Below are positions 10,931 to 22,747 of a DNA stretch of 64,000 bases, piece by piece. Source of the stretch: Ryuthela nishihirai (Eukaryota > Arthropoda > Arachnida > Araneae > Heptathelidae); the NCBI GenBank assembly GCA_038380435.1, contig JAWZYU010000009.1, positions 65,935,901 to 65,999,900 on the forward strand. Reading direction: 5' to 3'. How positions within the stretch are numbered: position 1 is the stretch's first letter; each line of letters opens with the position of its first letter. The position numbers and the translations under genes were made by a program. The notes under the pieces are model-generated. The model was not told where the DNA came from. It saw only the letters and a program-made list of their open reading frames with translations, and did no database searches.

Positions 10931-11512
10931 TTTCTTTAACAATGTTAAATATAAGCATTCCACATTTTGTTGATTTGCACTTGCAAATCTATGTCAAGAA
11001 TCGGGATGGTACAGATAGGTTCGAATCCCACTCAGGGCAATCAACAAGTTGGTGCCAGTGGCGAATCAACAAAAGGCAGAATGTTTATATTATGATCTTC
11101 ATAATGTTTTAAATACTGAATGAATAGTTTTGAAATTCAGGATTCAGATAAACTTGATAGAGATTTTTAATTTTAGCAACATTTTATTATAAAAATTATT
11201 TTAGAAGTTATTGAGCACTAAATTTGGCTTTCCACTTGCATCAATCACATGAAAATTGTCTAATTTTTTTATAAGTATATAATATAATGAAATTATAGTA
11301 AACTTACTCCAGCACAATTCTTTTGAAGACGATAATTTTTTAGAATGAACTTTGAACGATGAAATTCCACAAAAACTTGCACATTAAAAACACTTCTTTG
11401 TTTTCAATCAAAGAAATTCAATTATATGAACTTGTTTAAAAGAATATGCTTTAAAAATAAAACTTTTGTATCATTATTTATTCTTCTATAATTTTACATT
11501 ATAGAAATTATT

Positions 11513-12080
11513 TTGACAAGGTATAGGAAAAATACATTTGTTGAAAGATCATGAAGATACTCTTATGTGTTAATATCAAATTTAGAAGAAAGTTGTCTTG
11601 AGCCAAAACTTCCTGAAGACATCAAGTGCTCTAACAATCAGGCTAGCTGCCACTGAACACTTGTTTAAATAAAAAATAAATAAATACCCCCTCAAGCAGC
11701 TGCTTGCCACAGAGGTCTGACAGGAGCCTGTCAGTTTATATGCCACAGTAGGAGATCTGAGAGGATGGCAGGACCTCAGCAGAAAAACGACACACACATC
11801 CATGCCTAATCAGGGGCTCGAACCCAGGTCCCTTAGATCAGTAGCCAAGCGTGCTAACCACTCGGCTTTTAGTGATATTAAAATCTTACCTACAGTACAC
11901 AACTCAAATATCTGTCACTTGAAAGCAGCATCTTTTCCATTTCTAAATAGTCTTGAAGTAGATGGTAGTGTTTGTCTTGAGTATATTAACAGTTAAGTTC
12001 AAATAGTAAATTTCTCAATAATTCAATTGACATCAGGAGAATTATCTTTATGTAGTCCTCACATTCCATGTACCTATGGA
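11513..12080. repeat. Left arm of a large inverted duplication
   Basis: Inverted match to 13655-14075. Shared blocks in outer-to-inner order are GACAAGGTATAGG near 11515, GATCATGAAGATACTCTTAT near 11548, the tRNA-like block near 11590-11655, CTGTCACTTGAAAGCAGCAT near 11912, and CACATTCCATGTACCTATGG near 12060. SINE family 2 (11660-11868) is inserted in this arm only. Read on minus, the inner end encodes GTWNVRT, the start motif of RTE-type LINE endonucleases, then stops. Confidence 0.85.
11660..11868 (-). repeat. tRNA-derived SINE, family 2
   Basis: This minus-strand copy has its tRNA-like head at 11868-11800 (GAGTGGTTAGCACGCTTGGC, then box B GGTTCGAGCCCC) and its tail CCCCCTCAAG at the low end with a TTTATTTATTTTTTATTT-type A/T tail. 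It lies inside the left arm of the inverted duplication and is absent from the right arm, so it inserted after the duplication or was lost there. Confidence 0.9.
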
Positions 12081-12111
12081 ATGAAACTGATCAAAATTTC
12101 CCCTGTTCAGT

Positions 12112-12476
12112 TGTTGTTGTTGGGTTGTTTTACCTCTGAGCGACACTTTTTTGCACACCATGGGCTAAATGGCCAGGTCACATGGACCCCGATGGCTCAG
12201 AGAAGGTTGGGGGAGGGGACCCACTGGAACAGCTGTTGGGAGACAGATGGTAGCCTCCCGTCAAGGCCATCCAGCGTGTTCTTTAACGTGCACAGGGTAT
12301 GGCTTAATGTCCCATCCGATGGAGGACGGCCTTTCCAAGCCCATTGGTGTCTCCTACTGACCGTGGGCAGGGTGGGGAAATTTGATGAGATAAATCTCAA
12401 CGCTGACCCAGCTGGGACTCGAATCTGGGAACTACAGATTACGAGGCTGGCGTGCTACTGATTGAGCCCCCCTGCC
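12112..12476 (-). repeat. tRNA-derived SINE, family 1, with 13-bp target duplication
   Basis: This minus-strand copy has its tail (GGTTGTTTTACCTCTGAGC on plus) at 12118 and its head at about 12405-12476, with box B ATTCGAGTCCC read on minus. It is flanked by a perfect 13-bp duplication, TCCCCTGTTCAGT, at 12099-12111 and 12477-12489. This proves retroposition and marks the exact insertion site. No protein is expected; open frames across it are accidental. Confidence 0.92.
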
Positions 12477-12489
12477 TCCCCTGTTCAGT

Positions 12490-13654
12490 GACATCACATT
12501 AATTTTTTAAATATAAACTGTGTTTAGTGTTATTTCTTTGAATAAAATCTGTGTGTGTAAGTGTTTTCAGTGCACAAATTTTGTGATATTTCATCATATA
12601 AAGTATTGCATTCTATAGAATTATCATCTTCCAAAATATTATAGAGAAAAATATTGCTCTAATTCCTTTGTCTTGTTATCAGTGATTTGATGTTTGGTGG
12701 AAACTTGTCATTGGAGTATATTATATTCTGGCAATTAAAAGTTCATATGGTTAGTTTTTTAAATTCTGATAGGTTCACATCAGTTTAGAGTGTTTTTCAA
12801 CAAGATTATCTCGACATCTTTAAAGGATCCATATAATATCCAGGTATTTTTGTTTTATCTAATACAAATGAATTTAGTTTAAGGCAAATTTCTCCATGCT
12901 GATTCAGGCCTGTAAATGGTAGCTAGGCATACACTGGAAGCAGAGCTGTATACCAAATCCCTTTGATAATGTACAGTATGTCTAGGGCCTAGCACCCAAA
13001 GTCTAATACCGACTTCTTGTGGTGCATGCAATTAGAACCTTCCAAAAGAGATATTCTCTTTTAGAAGGGAACAGGAGGGGAGGGCTACAGATTAGTTTGG
13101 CTTACTGATCTGATCTTCCATGGCAACTTTTTATTTTTTTTCTACCTTGCTGAGGAGTGGGTAACTTCACAGGGTCTTGTTGCTGACCATTTATATCCAC
13201 TGGATTGACTAATAGGTTTGAGCTTGATTATGGATCCTGAACTTGCTTGCACTAGTTGGTTTCTGTTGAAGGAAAAATCTCTCAAGTATTGTCTTCTCTG
13301 ATTGATTATGGTTTGCTAGCCCCAATCAAACAGATGCACAGAATACCTTATATCAGGTGGCAGATAATCCTGGTCAAAGGCAATTGAAGGTACCTGAACC
13401 CTTGCCATTGCTCTTAGGGGCATTTACAACCCTACACTGGAGTAATGTGTCTCAGACAGGTTAGTTTCTTTCTGGATTCTGCTTCTTGAAAAAGGTGGCA
13501 CATGAAGTTCCTACTGGCAATGGTGGCTTAAGCTTTTAGAGGTGGGGTAACAGATCTTTTTATCAAGCCTATGATTACAACACTGTTTGATATTATTGGC
13601 CCTACCTCTATTAATAAACAGTTTCTTTAAAAATCTTGTTAGCATTTTTCCCCC
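12490..13654. other. Spacer of the inverted duplication, unassigned
   Basis: The first 400 bp are AT-rich. The part at about 12900-13500 is less AT-rich and looks derived from a mobile element, but I recognise no conserved motif and no long open frame. It directly precedes the GTWNVRT block of the right arm, so it may be the 5' region of an RTE-type LINE; this is inference. Confidence 0.35.
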
Positions 13655-14075
13655 ATAGGTACATGGAATGTGAGGACTGTGCATAAAGATAATTCTTAAC
13701 GTCAAATGAATTATTGAGAAATTTACTATTTAAACTTAACTGTAAGTATACTTAAGACAAGCACTACCATCTACTTCAAGACTCTATTACACACACCATG
13801 GAAATGGAAAAGATGCTGCCTTCAAGTGACAGATATTTAAGTTGTGTACTGTAGGTAAGATTTTACTATCACCGAACAAGGGAATTTTTGATCATGGCAG
13901 CTAGCCTGGTTACTCTAAACCAGGTCTTCTTACTACCACTGCTGATGTCTTCAGCAGGTTGTGGAATATATATCACCTCAAGACAACTTTCCTCTAAATT
14001 TGATATTAACACATAAGAGTATCTTCATGATCTTTCAACAAATGTATTTTTTTCTATATCTTGTCAGAAAAAAAG
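13655..14075. repeat. Right arm of a large inverted duplication
   Basis: Inverted match to 11513-12080 (see that entry). On the plus strand it begins ATAGGTACATGGAATGTGAG, encoding GTWNVRT, then meets stops within a few codons. It ends near CTATATCTTGTCAG. It carries the tRNA-like block GGCAGCTAGCCTGGTTACTC at 13895 and lacks the family-2 SINE of the left arm. The spacing gives a 2.56-kb structure end to end. Confidence 0.85.
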
Positions 14076-15041
14076 GAATTAGGTTATACTAGCAATGTAA
14101 AATCAATACCATGATATTGGAAATATTTGGTGTTTAAAAATGTAACAACTGCATTTTTCTAGTTCATTAATCAGTTATCAGTATGTTTTTATAGTTCATT
14201 AATCAGTAAAAAGGTGCAAAACCTTTTCTTAGATTATTCAAGAGTAATGCAAAAATTAAAAATAACATTGTTTTTAACTTTTATACCATTTTTAGAAACT
14301 TCATATTTCATATACTTAATAATATCAAATGGTTTAATTAATGTCACTACATCCAATGATTTCAAACAGTGTTTTAAACATTTTTTTGAAGGATCTTACT
14401 TTAACAGGGTGTCATAATTATCTTTTATAGATCCTTAGATGTCAACTTGTCATCATATCTGGTAGATGAAGGCTAGAGTTTGTTTTGCTGATATTGACAT
14501 TAATATACATTGGTAAACTAAATTCTGAATGTGGTATGAGGTTCCTATTAAAAATATTAGTCAGTTAATCCATAATTCAAAGTATTCAAATTAAAGCAAA
14601 ACTTACCAAAAAAAAAAAAAAAAATTCAAATGTAACTCCCATTTGATGATAAGTACTATATCCCCCAATCCCCCTCTCCCCAACAATCATTTATTCTGAC
14701 CTATTGAAGTACATTTAGAACAAAGCAAATGCACCTTCTGAACATCTAAAAGGGAAATATTTTCAAAAGCAATACAACTGGTCATGTACCTGTGGAAAAA
14801 CATCCCTAAAACATAAAATTCTGCAACTTAGTTAAATGTTAGTTAAATGTGTACCTTACTTCAGATCCATGTTTAAGTATCATCTTCAATGGTACAAGCT
14901 ACTTGGAATTGCATATTAACCAAATCTGCAACCATCCCTAGGTGACTAGAAAATTCTGCTTCACGAATTTCACAAACATTTGAAATAAATCACATGCCTA
15001 GTATCAACTACAAATAAAACTGGTCCCATATATAGGGTTAA
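14076..15041. other. Unassigned AT-rich intron sequence
   Basis: No coding motif was recognised. It includes an 18-base A run near 14610 and a short C-rich stretch near 14665. Confidence 0.4.
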
Positions 15042-15847
15042 CAGATAAATTCCTGGTTATCCGGCATTTATGGGGAATGAGGGTTGTTGGTTAGATGAAT
15101 CTGTCGGTTGCATGAGAAATATTTTTACAGACACCAACCAGATACAATCTTATATTCAAGCCTTAGTTGAAACAAAAGTGCAGTTAAAAGCAATGATAAT
15201 AAAAATTAAGTATATAACATGAAATTATATGAAATGTCAAACATCCCCTTAATACATTGTAACTACCTAAAATATAATTGATTTTTTATAAATATTTTCA
15301 TACTTAATGAATGTCTAAATCTGTGCACTTATAAAAAACACTTTGAGAACTGATTCACTGAAAGTCATGCTGGAAAAGTTATAATTTTGGCTGTCGGATG
15401 GCACTGCCTACCAGTAGTACCATATTTTCCAAACAATGAAATGTGGAAGAGAATTTCTGAAAGGTAAAGTCGACAGAAAAGCATAAGATGCAACAATACT
15501 ATTTGACATATAAAAATAGTGAAACTAAGCTAAACTTTAATTTAAAAAAACAAAAACAAAAAACAAATGCCTATGCATATGCAGTTAGTTTACTAACTAG
15601 CATAGTAGGCTAAGTTCTACAAATTTGGATGGCATAATATCAGGATTATCCACTCTACTAGCATTTGATTCTTGAGCAGCAGTTGATGTTGAGGATTAAG
15701 AAGGGGTAAATTAGGTCTTGTGACATGCAGGAAAACTACCAGATGCATTGAAATTTGCCATATCAAGTACAGATGTTCGATTTAAAATTTATTCCGGTTG
15801 CATGAGAATTCCAGATGCTTGAGTACCAGATAACCAGGAGTTTACTG
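15042..15847. mobile_element. Pogo/Tigger-type MITE, about 0.8 kb
   Basis: The left end reads CAGATAAATTCCTGGTTATC and the right end, in reverse complement, reads CAGTAAACTCCTGGTTATCT. A second shared block, GGTTGCATGAGAA, lies inside both ends at 15106 and 15797. TA follows the right end at 15848-15849; the left flank has decayed to AA. The GGTTATCYGG terminal core is typical of pogo/Tigger elements. No transposase is present. Confidence 0.8.
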
Positions 15848-15939
15848 TACCAATGTTCCAGGAGGAAAAAAAAAGCTAGAAATGGAGTCAAAGGAGGACA
15901 TGTTTCAATTTGTGAAATTAAATAAAAATGGGTATTTAA

Positions 15940-18275
15940 TCCTTCCAGGGCCTAGCCCGTATGTACATGTACGGAGAATCTAAGTTGCGAGTGTCGATGT
16001 CGTATGCACACGGTCTTTAGTACAACAAAAATATATTGATTTTTTAAAAATAAAAATTGCCGTTGCAATTTTTTTTTTATATATATATCTTATAAAAATA
16101 TATAATTCAGTCTTCAAAAATAATATTTTGATTTTTAATTTGATGCATATTTTACTAAACTACAATATAAATAATTTTATAAAGCCATCTGATTGCCATT
16201 TTTTAGAAGCACTAAACGGTATTGCTGATTTGCTTGTTAACGTTCCTATTTGCTGAAGCAACCTTCTGATTTAAGCTCACAAGTTTGATTTGAGCTATTA
16301 TCAACAAATTTTTCCCTAAATTTTCGAAAATCTCCTAAAAATTAACAAAAAAAAAAAACTGCTATTTTTAAAAACCGTAGATTTCGGAAGAAATTACAAA
16401 ATACGTACCAGCATTTTTTTTGTTTCACACTCTTTTCTGTCAAAAACCTAGCAGTATTCCCAAGTTATATTTATCATTTTTCCCATCATTCTATGCATCT
16501 TTCCTGCCTTTAAATCGAAACTAAAAGTAAACACGTCCTTCTTAGAAATTCTGGTTGCACCTGCATTTAATTAGTTATGCTTCACTGAGGCAAACAAGCC
16601 ACAGATGGCTGATGCAATCTCCATTGCTTGTGCTATGTGTTTTTTAGTTTTGGTCCTGCATATTGGATACTCTTTGTCAAGTTAGTACCTTTTTTATATT
16701 TAAACCTTAGTTAGTTTTCATTTCAGTAGATTTATTTTCGGAATTCAGCGATCTTTTGGCTGATCGATAAGTATTGATTTTTTCATAGTTATGTTATATC
16801 GTATGGCAGGCCTACAACTTGTGGTAACATCGCATTAGGCTATATGTCAATTTTTATTTTATTATTTATTACTTTTCCAGTAAAACTTTGATAATAGTAT
16901 CATTTTCTGAAAATAAATGAAGTCTTGGATATGGAAGCAAATTAATTTCTGCAATTTTATTTCCACTAGTTAACGATTTTTAGATCATTGATTTATCAAT
17001 TACTGATATATCTTTCCGGGTTGGCTAGATCGGAAGCTGGCTTAAAAGTTGTTGCGGATATATTATTTATTAATCCCATTTAGGTTATATGTAATTTTTC
17101 TTTTATTATTTCTTGTTTCTTTTAATAAAAAAATTTGAGCTTGTACCATTTTCTGAAATTGAATGTCTTGGATATGGAAGCAAATAGACTTCCTTGCTAC
17201 AGAAATTGGCCATCATTTGGGAGGGCAATTTCGGGAACGGCTAGTTCTTGGTGCACAAACCTTTGTGCACTTAGCCAAGATCGCCAAACTTCAACACCAA
17301 AAGAAAAAAATTCATAATGTTTAATAAAAAAAAAGCAGCCAAGGAAATTTTTTTTCTATTTCATAACCAGTTCAGAAAATTCCGTGAATATTAGAAGGCC
17401 AAGTCACGTTGTATAACACTGGCTGCGTTTAAAATATACGATATTGAAAAGAATCATTAAAAGAAATAAAAATCATATTTCAGGTAAATATTATATTATT
17501 CGGGAGGAAATTTCCTTTCGATAAATATATAATTTAACTATTTTTATTCAGCAGGTTTTCCAAAACTTAATTGTATAGTGCGATCTTTGTTTTCACCATA
17601 TCACATTGAAAAAGGCTTATTAAAATCAAAATGCTTGCAAATTTATTTATATTATTTATTTTCATAAAATTTGCAATTAAATTCTGTTTAATTTTGTAAC
17701 AGACCTATTTCCATAACATAACATGACCTATTTCCGTAACATTACCTATTTCAACATGACCTATTTCCGTTGATTGGTTATTTAAAAAAAAAAATACTAA
17801 AGTTGACTTGTTTATTTGACTCAGCACATTGGCTCAAAACCTGGAATTTTCTCAAAGTATGGTACCGAGAAAAAAATTACAAAACGAGAGAAATATTTAC
17901 TTAAAACCAAAAAAAAATTTTTTTGTTATTCAGAAATATATAGTCATTCTATTCATGTGCATTGTAATCATTTTTGTCTATTAGTTTCTTTTTAAATAAA
18001 TTTTTATTTGTGTTGCCAGATGCAGTTTTTTACTACATGACTCTAAAAAAGTCCCATTAAAATAAAACATATGTTTTTTTTTTTGTTAAATACTTGATTT
18101 TCAGAAAATCCAGAATTAAATGCTGATTAATTTGGCATACAACATGCCATAATTCCTTTCATTAGTTATTTGGCAAAAAAGTTCTAAAGTTAAAATTTTT
18201 TTTTGGCTAAGCATAGGCAGAAAATAGCTTGGCCCCTGGATAGAAACCCATTTTTCAGCCTGGGCCCTGGAAGGG
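15940..18275 (+). mobile_element. TTAA-flanked piggyBac-type non-autonomous element, 2.3 kb
   Basis: TTAA lies at 15936-15939 and 18276-18279. The ends are TCCTTCCAGGGCC on the left and, in reverse complement, CCCTTCCAGGGCC on the right. Homology to 39715-40666 covers both ends; the central part of about 1.2 kb is unique to this copy. That centre holds a diverged internal duplication (about 16860-16960 and 17105-17200, sharing GTCTTGGATATGGAAGCAAA). No transposase motif is readable, so the piggyBac assignment depends on the TTAA target and end sequence. Confidence 0.8.
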
Positions 18276-18279
18276 TTAA

Positions 18280-19209
18280 CAAGTTTATTTCAAGTACCGA
18301 CTAACAGTTCTGTCAGAAAAAGGCATAATACTTATTCAGTACATTTAAAATATATGATATGCCTATTTTTATTCATACTAGACAAGCAATCAAGATTAAT
18401 TTGGTCTTAACTGGCATATTGGGAGCCAGCTGCTATGTTCTTGCAGGTAAACTTCGTGCTGCTTCTACCTGAGGTATTGGTCAGCAGAGACTTCGATCAA
18501 TTATATGAGAAGGCCTGTACAAATCAGGATTAGTATCTAGAATCTTTCACTGCCCTTTACATTGGATAAAAAAAAAAAACTACTGTCAACTTCCATAGTG
18601 CCATCCATCTATGGGCAATGGCAAAATTTTATGCAATTTTCTAAAGCAGACACTTTTTTGATCGCTACTATTGAGATTTAGATTGCTACTATTGAGTATT
18701 ACAGAAAACAGTAACTTTTACAACATCAACAGAATGACTAACATTCCAGTTTTGCATTTACAGCAAATTATTTGATAGTCATGAGTACAAGAAATTTTAA
18801 AAAGAAAAATACAAAAGATGCCTACTTTAAGTTTAGTTCAAAACACGCTCTTATGAATTTATACAAAAAGGACATAAATTTTGAGGTAAAAAGGACATGT
18901 CCTCTTTTTGGAGGATGTATGGTAACATACTATATATCTATAATTACTATACTAATCTACTATACTGTAATTCCAATTAATATACCACCAACTCGAAGCT
19001 AAAGATATCTTGTACCCCAGTAGTAATTTCTCTGCTACACCACATTGATGTGAGAAGAAAATACTCTTCTACAAAAATATTTTTTTCTTCAATGTTCTAG
19101 CATTATAGGCTGTATCTATATGACAGCAAAATTAGAAACTAACCAATCCATTCAATTTTTGCAGTTTTTCCCACCAGTTTTATCTGTCACAGCTTTATCC
19201 CATATTTAA
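18280..19209. other. Unassigned intron sequence
   Basis: AT-rich, no recognisable gene. A 76-codon open frame at 18772-19002 has no known similarity. A short palindrome, GGACATGTCC, at 18893-18902 sits among A and T runs. Confidence 0.35.
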
Positions 19210-20140
19210 CTTATCCCACTTTAATCTTCTATGACACAATCATCCCTGCCAGCTCCACTGCTGGCAATATGCTCTTCCCTGACCTTCCACCCTGGAGAAA
19301 CAGTGATCTTATGATCAATGTCACAGTCCCTTCTCTAGGTCAAAAGAGTGACTCAGATCCAGTGGCTGTCAAACTTCTCTCCACCTCCTATGTCACTGCA
19401 CGATATGAGAGATGTTCTGAGGTCTACACTGATGGATCTGTGGACCAGGAAAGGCTATGTGCTGCCTCTGCCTTCCCCAATACAGGAATTGCCAGAGGTT
19501 TCTGTCTCCCGCATTTTATTTCCTCCACCTGTGCAGAACTTCATGCTATCCTTGAATCTGTACTCTTCATCCACAGTCTCGAGAGTGGCAACTTTGAAAT
19601 CCTCTGTGACTTGAAGTCAATCTTGGAAGCTCTCCAGAAGTGAGACAGTAAGAGCTGCAACCCCTTCCTCATCCAGATCATGAAGACTTGCTCCAAGGTC
19701 ACTTCTGCCAGAATTATGGTTCATTTCCAGTGGATCCCTTCCCATTTAGGGATACCTGGCAATGAGCTCACTGATCACACTGCAAAGGGGGCGCTGGAGA
19801 GTCAGAGGTGTGTAACTAATTACCCTCTCTCTCTCTCAGCGACTGCAAGAGTTCTGTCTCACAACTGATGAGCCATTATCGTATTGCCCAATGGCAGAAG
19901 GACAGCAGCTGTTCCTCATTTCAGGTACCTGGTTGACCCTTCTCTCACTGCTCCTAACCTCGATAATCTTGGCAGATCTAAGGAGACTCTCCTTCATTGT
20001 CTCCAAGTTGGTGTTATCTACAACAACTCTATGCTTCACACTCTTGGCAGAGCTGTAGGGAGCCCCTTATTGGAGGCTAATTTCACCAGAACTTACACCT
20101 TGAACCTTGATCAATGTTTAGAGACCATACTGTAAAAACT
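19210..20140 (+). pseudogene. LINE fragment with RNase H domain (I/R1/tick-transposon-like)
   Basis: The product starting at about 19269 holds an RNase H domain. EVYTDGSVD has the first Asp, CAELHAI has the Glu, CDLKSILEAL has the next Asp, and HFQWIPSHLGIPGNELTDHT (19719-19778) has the last Asp. A stop at 19642 and another near 19867 break it. A C-terminal tail after the RNase H continues to about 20135. The order matches the 3' part of I-group LINE ORF2. It is 5'-truncated, with no reverse transcriptase upstream, and less AT-rich than its surroundings. Confidence 0.82.
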
Positions 20141-21613
20141 GATCTTTTAATTCTTGCTAATATAAACCACAAATACAATCTTAGTATAATACAGGAAATA
20201 ATCAAGTATAACCACAGTTAGAGATGTTAAAAGGCTGGAAATGGTAAGATTTTTAAAATTGGATCATTACTTGATAACCACCACTTAGATTATTTGATTA
20301 GGTGGTTTTTTTTTGGCTATTTAAACTCCTAGGTTAAGTACCTCTCCAGAGACAATGGTCTCAACAACAACACTATATTAAAGCCTCCTAATAACAATTA
20401 ACCATTAGGTTATTGCTGCTAACTATGATACAGAATTCCCAATTTATTTTAACCATTTCAGGGTCTGGGCAATTAAGAAAGGTTTTGTCACTGGCACATT
20501 CCATGTCACAAATCATCATGTTGAACATATCCTTTATGTGTACATTTCTTCTGTTTACCTTTAGTTTCATAATTTGATGAATTTGCATACATAAGAACAC
20601 TATTGAGAAACAAAATTCAACGAATTTCAAAAGCATAATTTTTGCATCTGGACATAAATTACTGAATAAAAATGAAGAGTCACTCAAGAAGGAGTGGAAA
20701 GATTGGTGTCACCTGTATGTACAACAGAAAACTTCAACTTACATCTAGTATATTATAATGATTCCTACAAGAGCTGGATCTTAAAAATTCACATCTGGTT
20801 TCTAATATTTTTGGATGGCTACTAGGATTTACATAAGCATTTCTACCCTTGCCAATAAGAGCCAGTAAAGTGTCGGATTAGACCATATCTTACCAAGACT
20901 TGTTTGGTAGATACCATAGACTCAGTTGCCAATGCACCATAAAATACTAAACACTTTCCAAGGTGTCTCAGCTCATATTAAATAAGATTCTGATACCTAC
21001 ATAAGCTTTATACTAAATAGCCAACAGCATTATTCAAACTTTAAAAAGTTCTGTAACTCTGCAGCATAAATTGATACTCTAGGTAACAGAAAGCTATACA
21101 TAGGACCAGCAATATTTCCTATTTTTAATTTAAACCCTTTAAGAAAAATTGGAGTCTGAAAACTTTTTTTTTTACATTCAAAGTACTTTTCACCCAGGAC
21201 AAACCATAAAAATTAAATAATTTGGTCAGCTGAAAGTAGAAACTTTACACATAAGAACATGATTCTTTAATTGTGCATCATTCACAAGGAATTAAGGTGT
21301 AAAATTAGAGGAAATGTATTGCCTTAAATCAACTTTGATACAAATATCTAAATCACTTTCCATGTGGGAACATACTTCATTGGAAATGATAGAGAACTCA
21401 AACTTCATAACAGATTTCAAATCATCTCAGTATCTTTTTACAATTTATGTTTTTATGATTAATAGGGTCAACTCTTACTTTTGTTGTCCTGGGCCATTTT
21501 CAGGCTTATATAGCATATGAAATGTTCACTGTACAAAAATATATGTGACAACCACATATTCAAAATTAGTAAAAACTTTTGAAAGGTTAAAAATAGGATT
21601 GTATTATACATAC
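20141..21613. other. Unassigned intron sequence
   Basis: AT-rich, no recognised element or exon. Short open frames on both strands show no conserved motif. Confidence 0.4.
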
Positions 21614-21759
21614 CTCTTCTTCTAATTTAACAACATTTGTTTGAGCATTTGTAAGGGCATTATCTAATATATCAATATGATTTCTTTGTTCTTGAAGGGT
21701 AGCTCTTTGAGCTTGGAGCTCAATCTCTTGACGTTCTTTCTCAGCTAACAGTTCTTTGC
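21614..21759 (-). CDS. AMOT: Angiomotin, window exon 6
   Basis: This 146-bp exon begins with two bases that complete a Ser codon, then 48 codons. It starts KELLAEKERQEIELQAQRAT and ends NALTNAQTNVVKLEEE. It aligns to the REKEKLEAEL...SNAQAKVVKLEEE helix of vertebrate angiomotins. The acceptor is TTTTAG-type (GTTTAG) and the donor is GTATGT. The ending phase 0 matches exon 7. The introns on either side are 7.3 and 12.1 kb and filled with mobile elements. Confidence 0.96.
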
Positions 21760-21894
21760 CTAAACAAATTCAGAGAAGACATCATTTATTACAGAGACAC
21801 AAACATTTGAAACATACAATAAACTATAAAGAACTAAGATATTAAATTAAGGTGTTTAATCACTATTAAGCTGTTTAGATAACAGGATAAAGAT

Positions 21895-21990
21895 CGGTGT
21901 AGAGGAAAAATTGTCTTGAGACAGGTGGGATCTGAGCCCAAGACTTCCTGATGAAATATCAGGTGTTCTGACCATTGAGCTACCTTGATA
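21895..21990 (-). repeat. tRNA-like SINE head, family 3
   Basis: On the minus strand: GGTAGCTCAATGGTCAGAAC (box A), then CAGGAAGTCTTGGGCTCAGA, then TCCCACCTGTCTCAAGACAA (box B region). The motif TCAGGAAGT-TTGGGCTCA-GTCTCAAGACAA also occurs in the arms of the inverted duplication near 11585-11640 and 13950-13990, so these belong to one dispersed family. It directly abuts the end of the Penelope-like copy. Confidence 0.55.
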
Positions 21991-22029
21991 CCAGTCCTGG
22001 TTTATTTATAGAATGCCACAATCGTGGAT

Positions 22030-22740
22030 ATTCTTTACAGCCTTCTTTGCTGTCTGCGATATATTTTAAATCTTTCTTTATCCTTTTGTTTCCATTGGTA
22101 AGGGTGGTAAAGAGAGAATGGTGGGCTAGTTTTTGTTTTAATACACTAACTTCTGTTAGTTGTTATTTATTTACAGTTATGCTAGTTGACAGTTTTACTC
22201 GTTGGGCAAGTTAACTTTCTTTTAGCATATCCTCAAGAATTAAAATTATTAAAACTCAACTGCTCTTTAAGATCTTTAAAACATTTAACTTCTCTTTAAA
22301 GAGTTTAAAAACATGTTCCATCTCCCCCTTCTAGCAACACTTTTCGCCACTCTAGCCATCCCATGGCTTCATCAGGCTACTTAGGCTATGATATTAATCG
22401 TATTTATATGTGTTCCCCTACTGATGTTTTCAGTTGCTTGCACAGCAGATGCACATGCTTGTTCATGTAACAGGAGATTCCATTCCACTGGTAGAGGTGG
22501 TATCTTCGTGTTGAAGTTTATGCTTGTGAAAATTAATCCTTATGGATTCTGCGTATTGTAATTGGAATTTGGTAGGTGGTGCTATTAATGGTTTATAAAA
22601 TATATTATTTACTTTTAAATTATTTACTATTACTGCCTGTGCTAAAGCTGTGTTAGGTTTTTTATTACTGATATACTGTTGATGTTCATGCAATCTTTGT
22701 TCATATGTATGATAGGTTTAGCCTATATACTTATTTTTAT
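22030..22740 (-). pseudogene. Penelope-like retroelement, 3' fragment (copy A)
   Basis: The minus-strand product at 22740-22463 reads NKYIG, then RLHEHQQYISN, then IAPPTKFQLQYAESIRINFH. This is the C-terminal end of a Penelope-like ORF, after the GIY-YIG core. It is followed by a 3' region with CCATGGGATGGC and, at about 22110-22060, AAAGGATAAAGAAAGATTTA. The same tail occurs on the plus strand in copy B (27100-27690). Copy A lacks the SINE found in copy B, so it preserves a related empty site near 22105. Confidence 0.78.
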
Positions 22741-22747
22741 ATATATA

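Noticed and set aside
12027..12461. 144-codon open frame as a gene
   Set aside because: It lies almost wholly in a family-1 SINE; the same peptide appears in every copy of that SINE because the DNA is repeated.
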